NCBI GenBank assembly: GCA_902581005.1
Contig: CACHMT010000003.1
Location: 1-64,000, forward strand
Length of the DNA stretch: 64,000 bases
Source: an uncultured Alphaproteobacteria bacterium
Lineage (GTDB): Bacteria; Pseudomonadota; Alphaproteobacteria; Rhodobacterales; Rhodobacteraceae
Reading direction: 5' to 3'
The translations under genes and the position numbers were made by a program. Below are positions 45,922 to 56,067 of the stretch, piece after piece (within the stretch, counting starts at the first letter, position 1; each line of letters opens with the position of its first letter). The notes under the pieces were generated by a model, which was not told where the DNA came from, did no database searches, and was given only the letters and a program-made list of their open reading frames with translations.

Positions 45922-48066
45922 TTAGTGGTTACGACCTTTTTTATTGAATAATAACTGAATAATCTCATCTGCCGCTCTTGGAATATTAGTACCAGGTCCA
46001 AATATTGCACTAACACCACTATCTTTCAAAAATTTATGGTCTTGATGTGGAATAACACCGCCACAGATTACCAGCATATCTTGTCCATCTCTCTTTTCTA
46101 GCTCCTCGATTAATTGTGGAGCCAGTGTTTTATGGCCTGCCGCCTGTGTTGAAATACCGATGATATCAAATTTTCCATTCAGTGCATCCTCAGCTGCCTC
46201 AGATGGTGTCTGAAATAAAGGACCTACCTTTACATCAAACCCAAAATCGATAAATGCTGAAGCAATTACTTTTGCTCCTCTATCATGCCCGTCTTGCCCC
46301 ATTTTCACAACTAGCATCTTAGGCTTCCGCCCCTCCATTCTGGTAAAGCTATCCACAATGTCTAATGTCTGCTCGATTTCCTTTTTATTTTTGAAGGACT
46401 TAACATATTGCCCTTTACCAACTTCACTTGTTGTTGAATACCTAGTGTAAACTTCTTCTAAAGCATATGACATTTCTCCTACAGTGGCTCGCTCTCTAGC
46501 AGCCTCAATTGCTAATGCTAAGATGTTTCCGGTACCGTCTCTTGCTGCTAATTTCATATTATTAAGCGCAGCTATACATTTTTTTTCATCTCTAGAACTT
46601 TTTATATTTTTTAGTCTTTCAATTTGCTCAAGACGTACCTTTAAGTTATCTACATCTCTGACTTCAACGTTTTGTTCATCCTCCCCAACGTATTTATTCA
46701 CTCCAACAATGACCTCCTCACCACTATCTACCTTAGCCTGACGAATTGCTGCAGATTCTTCTATTCGTCGCTTAGGCAGACCGAGCTCAACCGCCTTTGT
46801 CATACCTCCTAATTCTTCAATTTCCTGGATCTGTTCCCATGCCTTTTCACAAAGTTCGTTAGTTAAAGTTTCCACGTAATAACTGCCGGCCAGCGGATCA
46901 ACCACATTTGTTATGCCAGTTTCTTCTTGAAGAATTAATTGAGTATTTCTAGCAATTTTTGCCGAGAACTCCGTCGGTAAAGCAATAGCCTCATCTAGAG
47001 CATTTGTATGAAGACTTTGAGTTCCGCCTAGCACAGCTGCTAGTGCCTCATATGCAGTTCTAACCACATTGTTATAGGGGTCTTGTTCCTGTAAGCTTAC
47101 ACCTGAGGTTTGGCAATGTGTCCTAAGCATCAATGAGCTAGATTTTTTTGGATTAAACTCCTTAATAATCCTTGCCCATAAAATTCTAGCAGCTCGAAGT
47201 TTTGCTACCTCCATAAAAAAATTCATACCGATAGCAAAAAAGAATGATAGCCTTCCAGCAAAATCATCAATATTTAAGCCCTTAGATAAGGCCGCTCGTA
47301 CGTATTCTTTCCCATCAGCTAAAGTGAATGCCAGTTCCTGTACTAAATTAGCTCCAGCTTCTTGCATATGGTAGCCAGATATTGATATAGAATTGAATTT
47401 TGGCATCTCTTGGCTCGTAAATTCTATAATATCAGCAATCAATTTCATAGAGGGTTCGGGAGGGTAAATATAGGTATTTCGGACCATAAATTCTTTTAGT
47501 ATATCATTCTGAATGGTACCCGTTAATTTCTCTCTTGGCACCCCTTGTTCCTCTCCTGCAACGATAAAGCTTGCCATTATAGGTATAACTGCTCCATTCA
47601 TCGTCATAGAGACAGACATTTGATCCAATGGGATACCCTCAAACAAGATTTTCATGTCTTCTACAGAGTCAATAGCGACACCTGCTTTACCCACGTCCCC
47701 TTCAACTCTTGGATGGTCACTATCGTATCCGCGGTGAGTAGCCAGATCGAATGCAACCGATATCCCTTTCTGCCCAGACGCAAGATTTTTTCTATAGAAC
47801 TTATTACTCTCTGCAGCTGTAGAAAAACCAGCGTACTGTCTTATTGTCCACGGCCTACCAGCGTACATCGTTGCTCTTGGTCCTCTCATGAACGGCTCTT
47901 TACCTGGAATACTATTTAAGTGTTCGAGTCCTTCAATATCAGTCTCCGTATACAAAGGTTTTATATCTATCCCCTCTGCTGTTTCAACATTAAGGGATTC
48001 TAACTTTTTTCCTCTTAATTCTTTTTCGGCTAAATGCTTCCATTCAGAAAGTTTTTTGTGCTGCAT
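45922..48066 (-). CDS. scpA: methylmalonyl-CoA mutase
   Basis: Adenosylcobalamin enzyme that isomerises methylmalonyl-CoA to succinyl-CoA. The substrate-binding barrel has [71 protein letters not shown] and [23 protein letters not shown]. The C-terminal B12 domain (about 575-714) carries [25 protein letters not shown], with the cobalt-ligand DxHxxG motif. At 714 aa it is the single-chain type. It lies eight bases after pccA. No epimerase or MeaB gene is seen in the window. Confidence 0.96.
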   Translation of the reverse strand: MQHKKLSEWKHLAEKELRGKKLESLNVETAEGIDIKPLYTETDIEGLEHLNSIPGKEPFMRGPRATMYAGRPWTIRQYAGFSTAAESNKFYRKNLASGQKGISVAFDLATHRGYDSDHPRVEGDVGKAGVAIDSVEDMKILFEGIPLDQMSVSMTMNGAVIPIMASFIVAGEEQGVPREKLTGTIQNDILKEFMVRNTYIYPPEPSMKLIADIIEFTSQEMPKFNSISISGYHMQEAGANLVQELAFTLADGKEYVRAALSKGLNIDDFAGRLSFFFAIGMNFFMEVAKLRAARILWARIIKEFNPKKSSSLMLRTHCQTSGVSLQEQDPYNNVVRTAYEALAAVLGGTQSLHTNALDEAIALPTEFSAKIARNTQLILQEETGITNVVDPLAGSYYVETLTNELCEKAWEQIQEIEELGGMTKAVELGLPKRRIEESAAIRQAKVDSGEEVIVGVNKYVGEDEQNVEVRDVDNLKVRLEQIERLKNIKSSRDEKKCIAALNNMKLAARDGTGNILALAIEAARERATVGEMSYALEEVYTRYSTTSEVGKGQYVKSFKNKKEIEQTLDIVDSFTRMEGRKPKMLVVKMGQDGHDRGAKVIASAFIDFGFDVKVGPLFQTPSEAAEDALNGKFDIIGISTQAAGHKTLAPQLIEELEKRDGQDMLVICGGVIPHQDHKFLKDSGVSAIFGPGTNIPRAADEIIQLLFNKKGRNH

Positions 48067-48074
48067 GTTATACC

Positions 48075-50072
48075 TTATTCAAACTCAATAATTACATCAT
48101 CTACTGCCAAACTGTCACCAGCTGCTACATTGACTTTTTTAACCTTACCTTTTTTCTCAGCTCTAAATACGTTCTCCATCTTCATTGCTTCAACAGAGCA
48201 TAAAATTTGACCTTCCTCAATAAAATCTCCATCTTTTACACTCATAGAAACTAAAAGCCCTGGCATGGGACATAAAAGAAATTTCGATGTATCAATAGCT
48301 TCAGGCTCCTTTATAAATTTAAATAACTCTTTTTCAGTTTCGTTACATACAACTACTGTATCCAAAAAACCTCGGTACTCTACAGTAATTCCTTCATCCT
48401 GAAATCTTAAATTTGCAACAATATTTTTTTTGTTAAAACTTGCGCTTATCAAGGCATCGCTCGGTTTCCAACTAGTGACAAACTTTAACTGCGTGTCATC
48501 TACAATAACAGTATGCTCATGGTCACCTATCTGAATTTTGATAGCAACCCATCGATCCTCAAACTTTATAAAATATTCACCATCCGTATTCCTCTCAGAA
48601 GTGTTCATTCTTCCTGAAATTGTTTGATTTCTTATATTTTTTATATGCTGTGCAAACCCGACTAAAGCAGCTAATTGGTTGCGTTCCTCTTCAGAAAGAG
48701 TCTCACCTTTAAATCCTTCAGGATAGTTTTCTTCTATAAAAGCTGTTGAAATCTTGCCTTCGCGAAAATCAATATTCCTATAAACACTATGTAAAAAGGG
48801 TATATTTTGTCCTATTCCTTCAATTTGATAATTATCCAAAGCTTCCTGCATGTAGCAAATAGCTTGTTCCCTAGTTTTTCCCCAAGAACATAACTTAGAT
48901 ATCATTGGATCATAATAAATACTGATTTCTCCACCTTCAATTACACCGCAATCATTTCTAATTACTTTTTCCTCGTCATCGGATACTTGAGGGGGTCTAA
49001 ACTTTGTTAATCTTCCAGTAGATGGAAGAAAGTTTCTATAGGGATCTTCTGCATAAATTCTGCTTTCTAAAGCCCAACCCTTTAGTTTTACCTCATCTTG
49101 CATTAAATTTAATCGCTCCCCATACGCGACTTTTATCATTAATTCTACAAGATCTAAACCAGTTACTAGTTCTGTAACGGGGTGTTCTACTTGCAAACGT
49201 GTATTCATTTCCAGGAAATAAAAATTTTTATCTCCATCAACTATAAACTCTACGGTTCCAGCAGAGCAGTAGTTTACTGCCTTTGCCAAACTTACAGCTT
49301 GATCTCCCATTTTCATTCTTAGCTGATTGTCAAGGAAGGGACTTGGGGCTTCTTCAATAACCTTTTGATTTCTTCTTTGAATCGAACATTCTCTTTCCCC
49401 TAAATATACACAATTTCCAAACTTATCAGCTAGTACTTGGATCTCTATATGCCTAGGATTAGATATATACTTCTCGATAAAAACTCGTTTATCACCAAAG
49501 GACTTTTCTGCCTCGTTTTGAGAGGAAATTAAACCTTGTTTCAATTCGCTCTCAGAACTAACAATTCTCATACCCTTACCACCACCGCCTGCTGATGCTT
49601 TAATTAATACTGGAAACCCAATATCTTTAGCGATTTTTTCTGCCTGATTTTCATCAGAAATTTCGCCTAGAAACCCAGGTACGATGGATACTCCTGCTTC
49701 TTCAGCGATTTTTTTTGATGATATTTTATCACCCATTGAATCTATTGCTGAGCTTGGAGGCCCTATGAAAACTAAATTATTTTTTTCAACTTCTCGAGCA
49801 AAATCTGAATTTTCTGAAAGAAATCCGTAGCCTGGATGAACTGCCTCTGCTCCCGTTTGTTTCATAGCAGAAATAATTTTCTCTTTATCTAGATAAGAAC
49901 TTTGCGCAGGACTTTCTCCTATGTATATTGCCTCATCGGCCATCAAGGTATGCGGGGAATACCTGTCAGCGTCTGAATAAACAGCAACTACTTTTATACC
50001 CATATCTTGGGCTGACTTAATTACGCGACAGGCAATTTCACCTCTGTTTGCGACAAGTATTTTTTTAAACAT
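48075..50072 (-). CDS. pccA: propionyl-CoA carboxylase alpha subunit (biotin carboxylase + BCCP)
   Basis: Carries and carboxylates biotin for conversion of propionyl-CoA to methylmalonyl-CoA. The biotin carboxylase part (1-450) has [25 protein letters not shown], the ATP loop [35 protein letters not shown] and [20 protein letters not shown]. The C-terminal biotinyl domain holds the biotin Lys in [12 protein letters not shown]. The middle segment fits the PCC type. At 665 aa it is normal. It sits between a small unknown gene and the mutase in the leftward operon. Confidence 0.95.
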   Translation of the reverse strand: MFKKILVANRGEIACRVIKSAQDMGIKVVAVYSDADRYSPHTLMADEAIYIGESPAQSSYLDKEKIISAMKQTGAEAVHPGYGFLSENSDFAREVEKNNLVFIGPPSSAIDSMGDKISSKKIAEEAGVSIVPGFLGEISDENQAEKIAKDIGFPVLIKASAGGGGKGMRIVSSESELKQGLISSQNEAEKSFGDKRVFIEKYISNPRHIEIQVLADKFGNCVYLGERECSIQRRNQKVIEEAPSPFLDNQLRMKMGDQAVSLAKAVNYCSAGTVEFIVDGDKNFYFLEMNTRLQVEHPVTELVTGLDLVELMIKVAYGERLNLMQDEVKLKGWALESRIYAEDPYRNFLPSTGRLTKFRPPQVSDDEEKVIRNDCGVIEGGEISIYYDPMISKLCSWGKTREQAICYMQEALDNYQIEGIGQNIPFLHSVYRNIDFREGKISTAFIEENYPEGFKGETLSEEERNQLAALVGFAQHIKNIRNQTISGRMNTSERNTDGEYFIKFEDRWVAIKIQIGDHEHTVIVDDTQLKFVTSWKPSDALISASFNKKNIVANLRFQDEGITVEYRGFLDTVVVCNETEKELFKFIKEPEAIDTSKFLLCPMPGLLVSMSVKDGDFIEEGQILCSVEAMKMENVFRAEKKGKVKKVNVAAGDSLAVDDVIIEFE

Positions 50073-50081
50073 TTTAATTTA

Positions 50082-50381
50082 CTACCCTATTACATTAGGA
50101 AAATTTTTTTCAATTTCCTTTACATCTAAAACCAAAAGAGCCTCATAGGATTTGGGATCGAAGTTTTTTTCTGCACTTTTAATCTCCCTACCGAATAACC
50201 AGCTAATCCTTCCAGCATCAAGGTTCCCTCTCAGAAATGGCTTATCACCAAAAAAATCATAAAGATGAGAGAGAAAAACCGTGTCAGCAATTATGTCATT
50301 TTTTCGTCGATCTGAATACCTTTCTCTTCTGAAAATTTTAGCAGGCTCAACTTTATTTTCACGCCGTATAGTAAAGTGCAC
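50082..50381 (-). CDS. small unknown protein between pccB and pccA
   Basis: I do not recognise a family. It is soluble, basic at the N-terminus and acidic near the end; FRRERYSDRRKNDIIADTVFLSHLYDFFGDKPFLRGNLDAGRISWLFGREI is the most structured part. Its place between the two carboxylase subunits suggests a link to the complex or its expression. The GTG start at 50381 has no good ribosome site. The frame stays open 15 codons further (I-FKHRGFPSGIKQTKV) to an ATT at 50426. A GAGG lies 6 bases before that ATT, right after the pccB stop. A rare ATT start is therefore possible. Confidence 0.65.
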   Translation of the reverse strand: MHFTIRRENKVEPAKIFRRERYSDRRKNDIIADTVFLSHLYDFFGDKPFLRGNLDAGRISWLFGREIKSAEKNFDPKSYEALLVLDVKEIEKNFPNVIG

Positions 50382-50437
50382 CTTCGTTTGCTTAATTCCT
50401 GATGGAAATCCCCTATGCTTAAAAATCTTATACCTCG

Positions 50438-51970
50438 TTATAGTGGAATATTGTCATGTTTTTTCAGTGGGTTTGATAATTTTTTATTCCTTAGGCTGGC
50501 GAATGCTCTCGCAATTCTACGCCTTGTATTTCTTGGCATAATGACCTCATCTATGAATCCCTTTTCAGCCGCAACAAAAGGGTTAGCAAATCTCTCTTCA
50601 TAAACTTTTCTATGATTTTCCAGCTTTCCACTATCGCCAAGATCCGCTCTATGTATTATTTCCACAGCGCCCTTTGCACCCATAACCGCAATTTCAGCAG
50701 TTGGCCAAGCATAATTGAAATCACCTCTGAGGTGCTTAGATGCCATAACATCGTATGCTCCACCGTATGCTTTTCTTGTTATAACCGTAACTTTAGGCAC
50801 TGTAGCTTCTGCGTAAGCGAATAAAAGTTTAGCGCCATGCTTAATTACACCGCCATATTCCTGTGAGGTGCCAGGTAGAAATCCTGGAACGTCTACGAAA
50901 GTTAAGATTGGTATCTCGAATGCGTCACAAAAGCGAACAAATCGGGCAGCTTTACGAGAACTATCTATATCAAGACAGCCTGCTAGCACCATAGGTTGAT
51001 TTGCTACAACTCCTACAGTTGACCCGTTCACCCTAATGAAACCAACTAAAATGTTCTTCGCAAATTCCTTCTGAATTTCAAAGAAGTCATTTTCATCCGC
51101 TATTTTAATTATCAATTCCTTCATATCATATGGTGTGTTGGGGTTTTCAGGAATTAATGTATCCAGAGAATTTTCTGATCGGTTTATGGAGTCGTATACT
51201 TCTATAGTAGGGCTCTTGTCAGTATTATTGAGTGGAATAAAGTCGAAAAATCTTCTCACTTGTTTAAGCACAATGATATCGTTGTCATATGCCGCATCAG
51301 CAACACTTGATTTGCTGGTATGCGTCTTCGCTCCGCCAAGTTCTTCTGCAGTTACCACCTCATTTGTAACAGCTTTGACTACATCTGGACCAGTGACGAA
51401 CATATAGCTTGAATTTTTTACCATGAAAATAAAATCAGTCATAGCAGGCGAATAAACTGCACCACCGGCACAAGGCCCCAAGATTACACTAATTTGCGGC
51501 ACAACACCGGAAGCCAAAGTATTTCTTTTGAATACTTCCGCATATCCAGCGAGAGAAGCTACACCCTCTTGTATTCTTGCACCACCGCTATCATTCAATC
51601 CAATCACTGGCGCCCTGTTTTGAACGGCCATGTCCATAATCTTACAAATCTTTTTTGCATGACTTTCTGATAAAGATCCACCTAAAACAGTAAAATCTTG
51701 ACTGAAAACATATACCAACCTACCGTTAATCGTTCCCCACCCAGTGATCACACCGTCACCCGGAATTTTTTGAGTTTCCATACCAAAATCAGTACAATTA
51801 TGAGTTACAAACATATCAAATTCTTCGAATGAGTTCCTATCAAGCAAAACCTCTAAGCGTTCCCTAGCTGTAAGTTTTCCTTTCTCATGCTGTGCTTCTA
51901 CTCGTTTCTTTCCCCCACCAAGTCGTGCCTCTTCTCTACGTTTCTCAAGTTGCTGTAAAATGTTTTCCAT
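50438..51970 (-). CDS. pccB: propionyl-CoA carboxylase beta subunit
   Basis: Carboxyltransferase that moves CO2 from carboxybiotin to propionyl-CoA. Crotonase-like repeats are visible: [153 protein letters not shown]. At 510 aa it is full length. It is the first gene of the leftward operon, separated by 24 bases from yebC upstream. Confidence 0.96.
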   Translation of the reverse strand: MENILQQLEKRREEARLGGGKKRVEAQHEKGKLTARERLEVLLDRNSFEEFDMFVTHNCTDFGMETQKIPGDGVITGWGTINGRLVYVFSQDFTVLGGSLSESHAKKICKIMDMAVQNRAPVIGLNDSGGARIQEGVASLAGYAEVFKRNTLASGVVPQISVILGPCAGGAVYSPAMTDFIFMVKNSSYMFVTGPDVVKAVTNEVVTAEELGGAKTHTSKSSVADAAYDNDIIVLKQVRRFFDFIPLNNTDKSPTIEVYDSINRSENSLDTLIPENPNTPYDMKELIIKIADENDFFEIQKEFAKNILVGFIRVNGSTVGVVANQPMVLAGCLDIDSSRKAARFVRFCDAFEIPILTFVDVPGFLPGTSQEYGGVIKHGAKLLFAYAEATVPKVTVITRKAYGGAYDVMASKHLRGDFNYAWPTAEIAVMGAKGAVEIIHRADLGDSGKLENHRKVYEERFANPFVAAEKGFIDEVIMPRNTRRRIARAFASLRNKKLSNPLKKHDNIPL

Positions 51971-51994
51971 AATTGTCCTTACACGATAATATTT

Positions 51995-52741
51995 TTAACT
52001 TGAAAGAGCTTCAAAGTCTTCATCTGAAGCCTCAAAGTTGCTAGTAACAGATCTCACATCATCATCGTCTTCCAAGGCTTCGATCAATTTGGCGACTTTT
52101 TGTAATTGCTCGATACCTATTTTAATTGGTTCTTTGGCTTTCCATATTATTTTACTGCTTATATCTTCAAAATGGCATTTCTCCATAAAGTTTGCAATGG
52201 TGTTTAAATCTTCTGTAGAACAATAAATAAATGCCCTTTGATCATAAAACTCAACATCGTCTGCCCCTGCATCTATTGCTTTTTCAAAGACTTCATCTTC
52301 ACTTTGTGCCTTGAGATCAAATGCGATTAACCCACACTGATCAAATAGAAATCCCACAGACCCACTTTCACCAAGGTTCCCACCATACTTAGTAAATAAA
52401 GAGCGCACATTAGATGCTGTTCTATTTCTGTTGTCAGTTAAAGCTTCTACTATCACTGCAATGCCACCAGAAGCATAGCCTTCGTATCGAATCTCATCCA
52501 TATTTTCAAAATCTGAACTTTGAGACTTTTTAATTGCCCGATCTATAACATCTTTTGGCACGGAGTTAGATTTTGCCTCTCTTACTGCTAAACGTAATCT
52601 AGGGTTTTTTTCTGGATCAGGATCGCCCATTTTTGCTGCAACCGTTATCTCCTTGGACAACTTGGAGAACAACTTAGATCTGGCCGCGTCTTGTCGACCC
52701 TTTCTATGCTGAATATTTGCCCATTTACTATGACCAGCCAT
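51995..52741 (-). CDS. yebC: YebC/PmpR family protein
   Basis: Conserved protein described as a transcription regulator and, in recent work, as a ribosome-associated factor that helps translation of difficult sequences. [39 protein letters not shown] is the invariant N-terminus. [57 protein letters not shown] and an acidic C-terminus follow. The ORF track begins five codons earlier (MVETY); the family start at 52741 is preferred. It lies upstream of pccB and downstream of the YmdB-type gene on the same strand. Confidence 0.93.
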   Translation of the reverse strand: MAGHSKWANIQHRKGRQDAARSKLFSKLSKEITVAAKMGDPDPEKNPRLRLAVREAKSNSVPKDVIDRAIKKSQSSDFENMDEIRYEGYASGGIAVIVEALTDNRNRTASNVRSLFTKYGGNLGESGSVGFLFDQCGLIAFDLKAQSEDEVFEKAIDAGADDVEFYDQRAFIYCSTEDLNTIANFMEKCHFEDISSKIIWKAKEPIKIGIEQLQKVAKLIEALEDDDDVRSVTSNFEASDEDFEALSS

Positions 52742-52798
52742 GTAAGTTTCTACCATAAAAATTTTTCATAAAACAACAAAAAAAACTATTATTCATCA

Positions 52799-53602
52799 TT
52801 ATGCTGAGTGCCCTAAAACTCCGCCGATCCTAATTGCTTTTATCTTTTTTGCCGTACCGTTTTTATTCAATTCCACTGTTACTCCGCACAGAGTGGCCTC
52901 TCCATTTGCTGGCGTAAATCTTCCACTAATTTGATTTTTCAAAAATCTCCGCATTGGTTCGGCTTTATCCATTCCGATGATACTATTATAGTCACCAGAC
53001 ATTCCTGCATCAGACTGAAATGCCGTTCCATTGTCTAAAATTCTTGTGTCTCCTGTAGGCACATGTGTATGAGTACCAATTACTAAACTTGCTTTGCCAT
53101 CACAGAAATGGCCCACGGCCATTTTCTCGGAGGTTGCCTCTGCATGTACATCAACAATTATACAATCTACATTCAGGCCAAGCTTATATTGAGAAAATAT
53201 ACCTTCTAAGAACGGAAATGGGTCCAAGAATTTTTTTTTCATAAACACACGTCCCAATACCTGCAACACAAGTATTTTTTTATCATTTACCGAAAAAATT
53301 TGCCAGCCTTGCCCAGGACAATCATCTGAATAATTAATTGGTCTAACTATTTGTTTTGTGTGTGCTAATAAAGGTATTATTTCTTTTTTGTCATAGGCAT
53401 GATCTCCTAGAGTGATGCAATCGACGGAAGCATTCAGCAAATCTTCTGCGTGGTTTGCAGATAGTCCTGCCCCAGAAGTTGCATTTTCCGCGTTAACCAC
53501 AACAAAGTCAATTTTTTCAGAAGAGACAAATTGATGAAGACTACTCTCTAATTTTTGCCTTCCTGTTTTCCCAACAATATCACCGAAAAAAGCTACTCTC
53601 AT
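52799..53602 (-). CDS. YmdB/TIGR00282-family metallophosphoesterase
   Basis: Predicted di-metal phosphodiesterase; family members hydrolyse 2',3'-cyclic nucleotides. The N-terminus MRVAFFGDIVGKTGRQKLESSL gives the first metal Asp. VVNAENATSGAGLSANHAEDLLNASVDCITLGDHAYDKKEI, IIVDVHAEATSEKMAVGHFCDGKASLVIGTHTHVPTGDTRIL and AGMSGDYNSIIGMD complete the site. The 267-aa length is typical. It is in a leftward run fau-ymdB-yebC, an order common in alphaproteobacteria, 23 bases after the cyclo-ligase gene. Confidence 0.9.
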   Translation of the reverse strand: MRVAFFGDIVGKTGRQKLESSLHQFVSSEKIDFVVVNAENATSGAGLSANHAEDLLNASVDCITLGDHAYDKKEIIPLLAHTKQIVRPINYSDDCPGQGWQIFSVNDKKILVLQVLGRVFMKKKFLDPFPFLEGIFSQYKLGLNVDCIIVDVHAEATSEKMAVGHFCDGKASLVIGTHTHVPTGDTRILDNGTAFQSDAGMSGDYNSIIGMDKAEPMRRFLKNQISGRFTPANGEATLCGVTVELNKNGTAKKIKAIRIGGVLGHSA

Positions 53603-53625
53603 GTTCTAGGTTTCTGCATTTAAAA

Positions 53626-54207
53626 TTATTGGAAATAATCCATTCCCGTTTCAGTTATAACTGCGTCTAGAGGAACATCATGAACCTCTGATGGTAGGTC
53701 GTGATAACTTTTTTGCCCTGAAAACGCAAGCCCGATATATTTTACTTGCTTATTTTTTCTAAAATATTTTATTGTTCTGTCATAGAAGCCTCCACCATAA
53801 CCTAGTCTCATTCCCTTTGAATCATAAGCTAGAAGCGGACAAATAATTAGGTCAGGAATTAAGGTCTGGTCATTATCAGGTACGGATATTCCGTAATGTC
53901 CAATAACCATTTTCTTTCCTGGACGCCAAGGCTTGAATATTAAAGGTTGTTTTTTATTAACAACCATCGGCAAGCAAATGGTTTTATTTTTGGTATCAAG
54001 ATACTCTATCAGCGACAGGGGACTTATTTCGCTATTTATGGGGTGATATAAAGCTACAACAAAAACAGACTTTTGACCTGAAATCCATTCATGGAAAAAG
54101 TGGGTAATTCTTTTGGCATATTCCTCATGAGAGGAATTAGCATGAATTTCCATTCTTTTCGTAAGCGCAATTTTTCTTTGCTGTGCTTTATCGGTTTCTG
54201 ACAACAA
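53626..54207 (-). CDS. 5-formyltetrahydrofolate cyclo-ligase
   Basis: Recycles 5-formyl-THF to 5,10-methenyl-THF with ATP. AQQRKIALTKRM is the basic N-terminal ATP-binding stretch. VALYHPINSEISPLSLIEYL, ICLPMVV, LIICPLLAYDSKGMRLGYGGGFYDRTIKYFR (the GYGGGFYDR signature) and GLAFSGQ follow. At 193 aa it is normal (YgfA/Fau). The probable 6S RNA lies just upstream on the same strand, the linkage seen in many proteobacteria. It is the start of the fau-ymdB-yebC run. Confidence 0.93.
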   Translation of the reverse strand: MLSETDKAQQRKIALTKRMEIHANSSHEEYAKRITHFFHEWISGQKSVFVVALYHPINSEISPLSLIEYLDTKNKTICLPMVVNKKQPLIFKPWRPGKKMVIGHYGISVPDNDQTLIPDLIICPLLAYDSKGMRLGYGGGFYDRTIKYFRKNKQVKYIGLAFSGQKSYHDLPSEVHDVPLDAVITETGMDYFQ

Positions 54208-54224
54208 GCCACCTCTGTAAAAAC

Positions 54225-54386
54225 AAAAGTGAGAACCAGCAAAACCGTAGAGTTTTATCCTCGAGAGCCTGAATTAACAGGTGGGCATCGGTTATCAGAG
54301 GCCACGACCTTGACAGAGCCAACTCCCTTTCGAGATTTTAAGGCCACTAGGATTAAACTTTTACAAGAAAGCCAGAACTCACAATC
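54225..54386 (-). ncRNA. ssrS: probable 6S RNA
   Basis: 6S RNA binds housekeeping RNA polymerase by mimicking an open promoter. The minus strand here can form one long interrupted rod of about 160 bases. The terminal GTGAG pairs with CTCAC, GTA with TAC, AGTTTAATCCT with AGGATAAAACT (10 of 11 pairs) and GGCCTTAA with TTAATTCAGGCT. A central unpaired region comes next, then GGG/CCC and GTTGG/CCGAT near the apex. Size, shape and position directly upstream of the cyclo-ligase gene all match ssrS. Ends are approximate. No primary-sequence search was possible. Confidence 0.72.
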
Positions 54387-54391
54387 ATGAC

Positions 54392-54420
54392 CATATATAA
54401 TCTAAAAAAAATTTAAACAA
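54392..54420 (-). promoter_or_regulatory. promoter of the probable 6S RNA
   Basis: On the minus strand TTGTTT (54420-54415), a 17-base spacer and TATATG (54397-54392). The expected start near 54385 coincides with the outermost GTGAG of the rod structure. Confidence 0.5.
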
Positions 54421-54553
54421 ATTTTTGAATTAGCAATTTTCATGGGTCTGATTGGCCTTTAACACGGAATAACGCATGTATATCCGGCCACCACAATAAT
54501 ATTCTGAAATAACTTTGTGTTGTACAAAAAAAGCTGTTAATTCGTTCTTTTTT

Positions 54554-54578
54554 AACTTACTAATTACGGATGTAAGTT
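54554..54578. repeat. perfect 7-bp inverted repeat before tRNA-His
   Basis: AACTTAC, 11 bases, GTAAGTT, ending two bases before the tRNA-His 5' end. It could be a leader hairpin used in processing or a regulator site; nothing decides this. Confidence 0.4.
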
Positions 54579-54580
54579 AT

Positions 54581-54657
54581 GCCGATGTAGCTCAGTTGGT
54601 TAGAGCACTAGATTGTGGATCTAGGGGTCGTTGGTTCGAATCCAACCATCGGTACCA
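54581..54657 (+). tRNA. tRNA-His (GTG) lacking G-1
   Basis: Full cloverleaf of 77 bases with encoded CCA. The acceptor GCCGATG faces CATCGGT with a G1-U72 wobble, the D-arm is GCTCAGTTGGTTAGAGC, the anticodon loop is TTGTGGA (GTG) and the T-arm contains GGTTCGAATCC. The base before position 1 is T, so no G-1 is encoded, and the discriminator is A73 rather than C73. This is the altered tRNA-His identity known from a large alphaproteobacterial clade and implies a matching histidyl-tRNA synthetase. efp follows after 24 bases. Confidence 0.96.
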
Positions 54658-54681
54658 CTCTCAAAAAAGTAAGTACGCAAT

Positions 54682-55245
54682 ATGGTCAAAATAAATGGAA
54701 ATGAAATAAGAAAAGGCAATGTTATCGAACATAAGAATGGTTTATGGATTGCAGTGAAAACATCTCATGTTAAGCCAGGCAAAGGTGGTGCTTTTGCACA
54801 GGTGGAATTAAAAAATATTAGAACAAACTCTAAATTAAATGAACGGTTCAGGTCAGCTGATAAGATTGAAAGAGTAAGACTTGAACAAAAGGACTACCAG
54901 TTCTTATATAAAAGTGATGAAGATTTTATATTTATGGATAATGAAACATTCGAACAAATCACCATCAAGGAAGATGCCTTAAACGTCATCACCAATTTTC
55001 TTACAGAAGGATTAGTAGTTCAAATTGAATTTTTTGAAAATGAAGCTTTAAACGTTTCATTGCCCGAAAAATTGTCCTGTGTTGTAAAAGAAACTGAACC
55101 TACAATTAAGGGACAAACCGCTGCAAACAGCTCTAAACCAGCAATCCTCGATAACGGTTTGCGAATTATGGTTCCTCAATTTATTGCTGAAGGAGAGTCA
55201 ATAATAGTTTCTACTGAAACAAGTGAATATCTTGAGAGATCTTAA
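54682..55245 (+). CDS. efp: elongation factor P
   Basis: Binds between the ribosomal P and E sites to relieve stalling at polyproline. Domain I has IRKGNVIEHKNGLWIAVKTSHVKPGKGGAFAQVELKNIRT, with Lys34 at the modifiable loop tip. OB domains II and III follow (YKSDEDFIFMDNETFEQI; GLRIMVPQFIAEGESIIVSTETSEYLER). At 187 aa it is full length. It lies just after tRNA-His and 18 bases before the inositol-phosphatase family gene. EpmA/EpmB are not in the window. Confidence 0.96.
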   Translation: MVKINGNEIRKGNVIEHKNGLWIAVKTSHVKPGKGGAFAQVELKNIRTNSKLNERFRSADKIERVRLEQKDYQFLYKSDEDFIFMDNETFEQITIKEDALNVITNFLTEGLVVQIEFFENEALNVSLPEKLSCVVKETEPTIKGQTAANSSKPAILDNGLRIMVPQFIAEGESIIVSTETSEYLERS

Positions 55246-55263
55246 GCACCCCAAAGGCGTCTT

Positions 55264-56067
55264 ATGCAAAACAATACTGCCAATCTAAACATAATGACAA
55301 AAGCTGCTAGGAAAGCTTCTAAATCACTTATTAGAGATTTTAACGAAATCGAAAAGCTTCAAGTTGTATCAAAAAAAGCAGGTGACTTCGTATCAAAAGC
55401 TGATTTAAGAGCAGAAAAGATTATCAAAGAGGAATTACTTTCTGCGCGACCAAGTTACGGTTGGTGCGCTGAAGAAAGTCAGGAAATAGAGGGAGAAGAC
55501 CCTACAAGGAGATGGATAGTGGATCCACTAGATGGAACAACCAATTTTTTGCATGGCATTCCTCATTGGGCTATATCTATCGCTCTGGAACACAAAAAAG
55601 AAATCGTTGCAGGAATAATTTATGATCCTATTAAAGATGAATTGTTTTCTGCGCAGAAGGGCGGTGGGTCTTGGTTAAATGAACAAAGATTAAGAGTATC
55701 TAATAGAACTACGTTCCAGGAAATGTTGTTTTCTACAGGTATTCCTTTCGGTCAAAATGATAATCTACAAAATTCTCTTTCATCTATTGGTAATCTTATG
55801 CCTAGTTGTTCAGGAATAAGAAGAAATGGTGCAGCTGCATTGGATTTAGCATACGTTGCCGCTGGCAGATTCGATGGCTTTTGGGAACAAAACTTATCTC
55901 CCTGGGATATGGCAGCGGGAATAATTCTTGTGAAAGAGGCGGGAGGGATTTTAGAGAGTATAGACATGAATCTCACCCCCTTGGAAACCGGAAATATTAT
56001 CTGCTCAAACAATCAGGAGACAGTCTTTAAAAAATTTTCTGAAATAATTAGATCTTCAATTCACTAG
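55264..56067 (+). CDS. suhB: inositol monophosphatase family protein (SuhB-like)
   Basis: Mg-dependent sugar-phosphate phosphatase. AGDFVSKADLRAEKII, WCAEESQEIEG (metal Glu), RRWIVDPLDGTTNFLHGIPHWAISIAL (the signature with the Asp pair) and LSPWDMAAGIILVKEAGG (metal Asp) are all present. At 267 aa it is normal. Members act on inositol phosphates, and E. coli SuhB also joins rRNA antitermination; the exact role here is not decidable. It follows efp by 18 bases, and its end overlaps the convergent ygfZ by 12 bases. Confidence 0.92.
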   Translation: MQNNTANLNIMTKAARKASKSLIRDFNEIEKLQVVSKKAGDFVSKADLRAEKIIKEELLSARPSYGWCAEESQEIEGEDPTRRWIVDPLDGTTNFLHGIPHWAISIALEHKKEIVAGIIYDPIKDELFSAQKGGGSWLNEQRLRVSNRTTFQEMLFSTGIPFGQNDNLQNSLSSIGNLMPSCSGIRRNGAAALDLAYVAAGRFDGFWEQNLSPWDMAAGIILVKEAGGILESIDMNLTPLETGNIICSNNQETVFKKFSEIIRSSIH

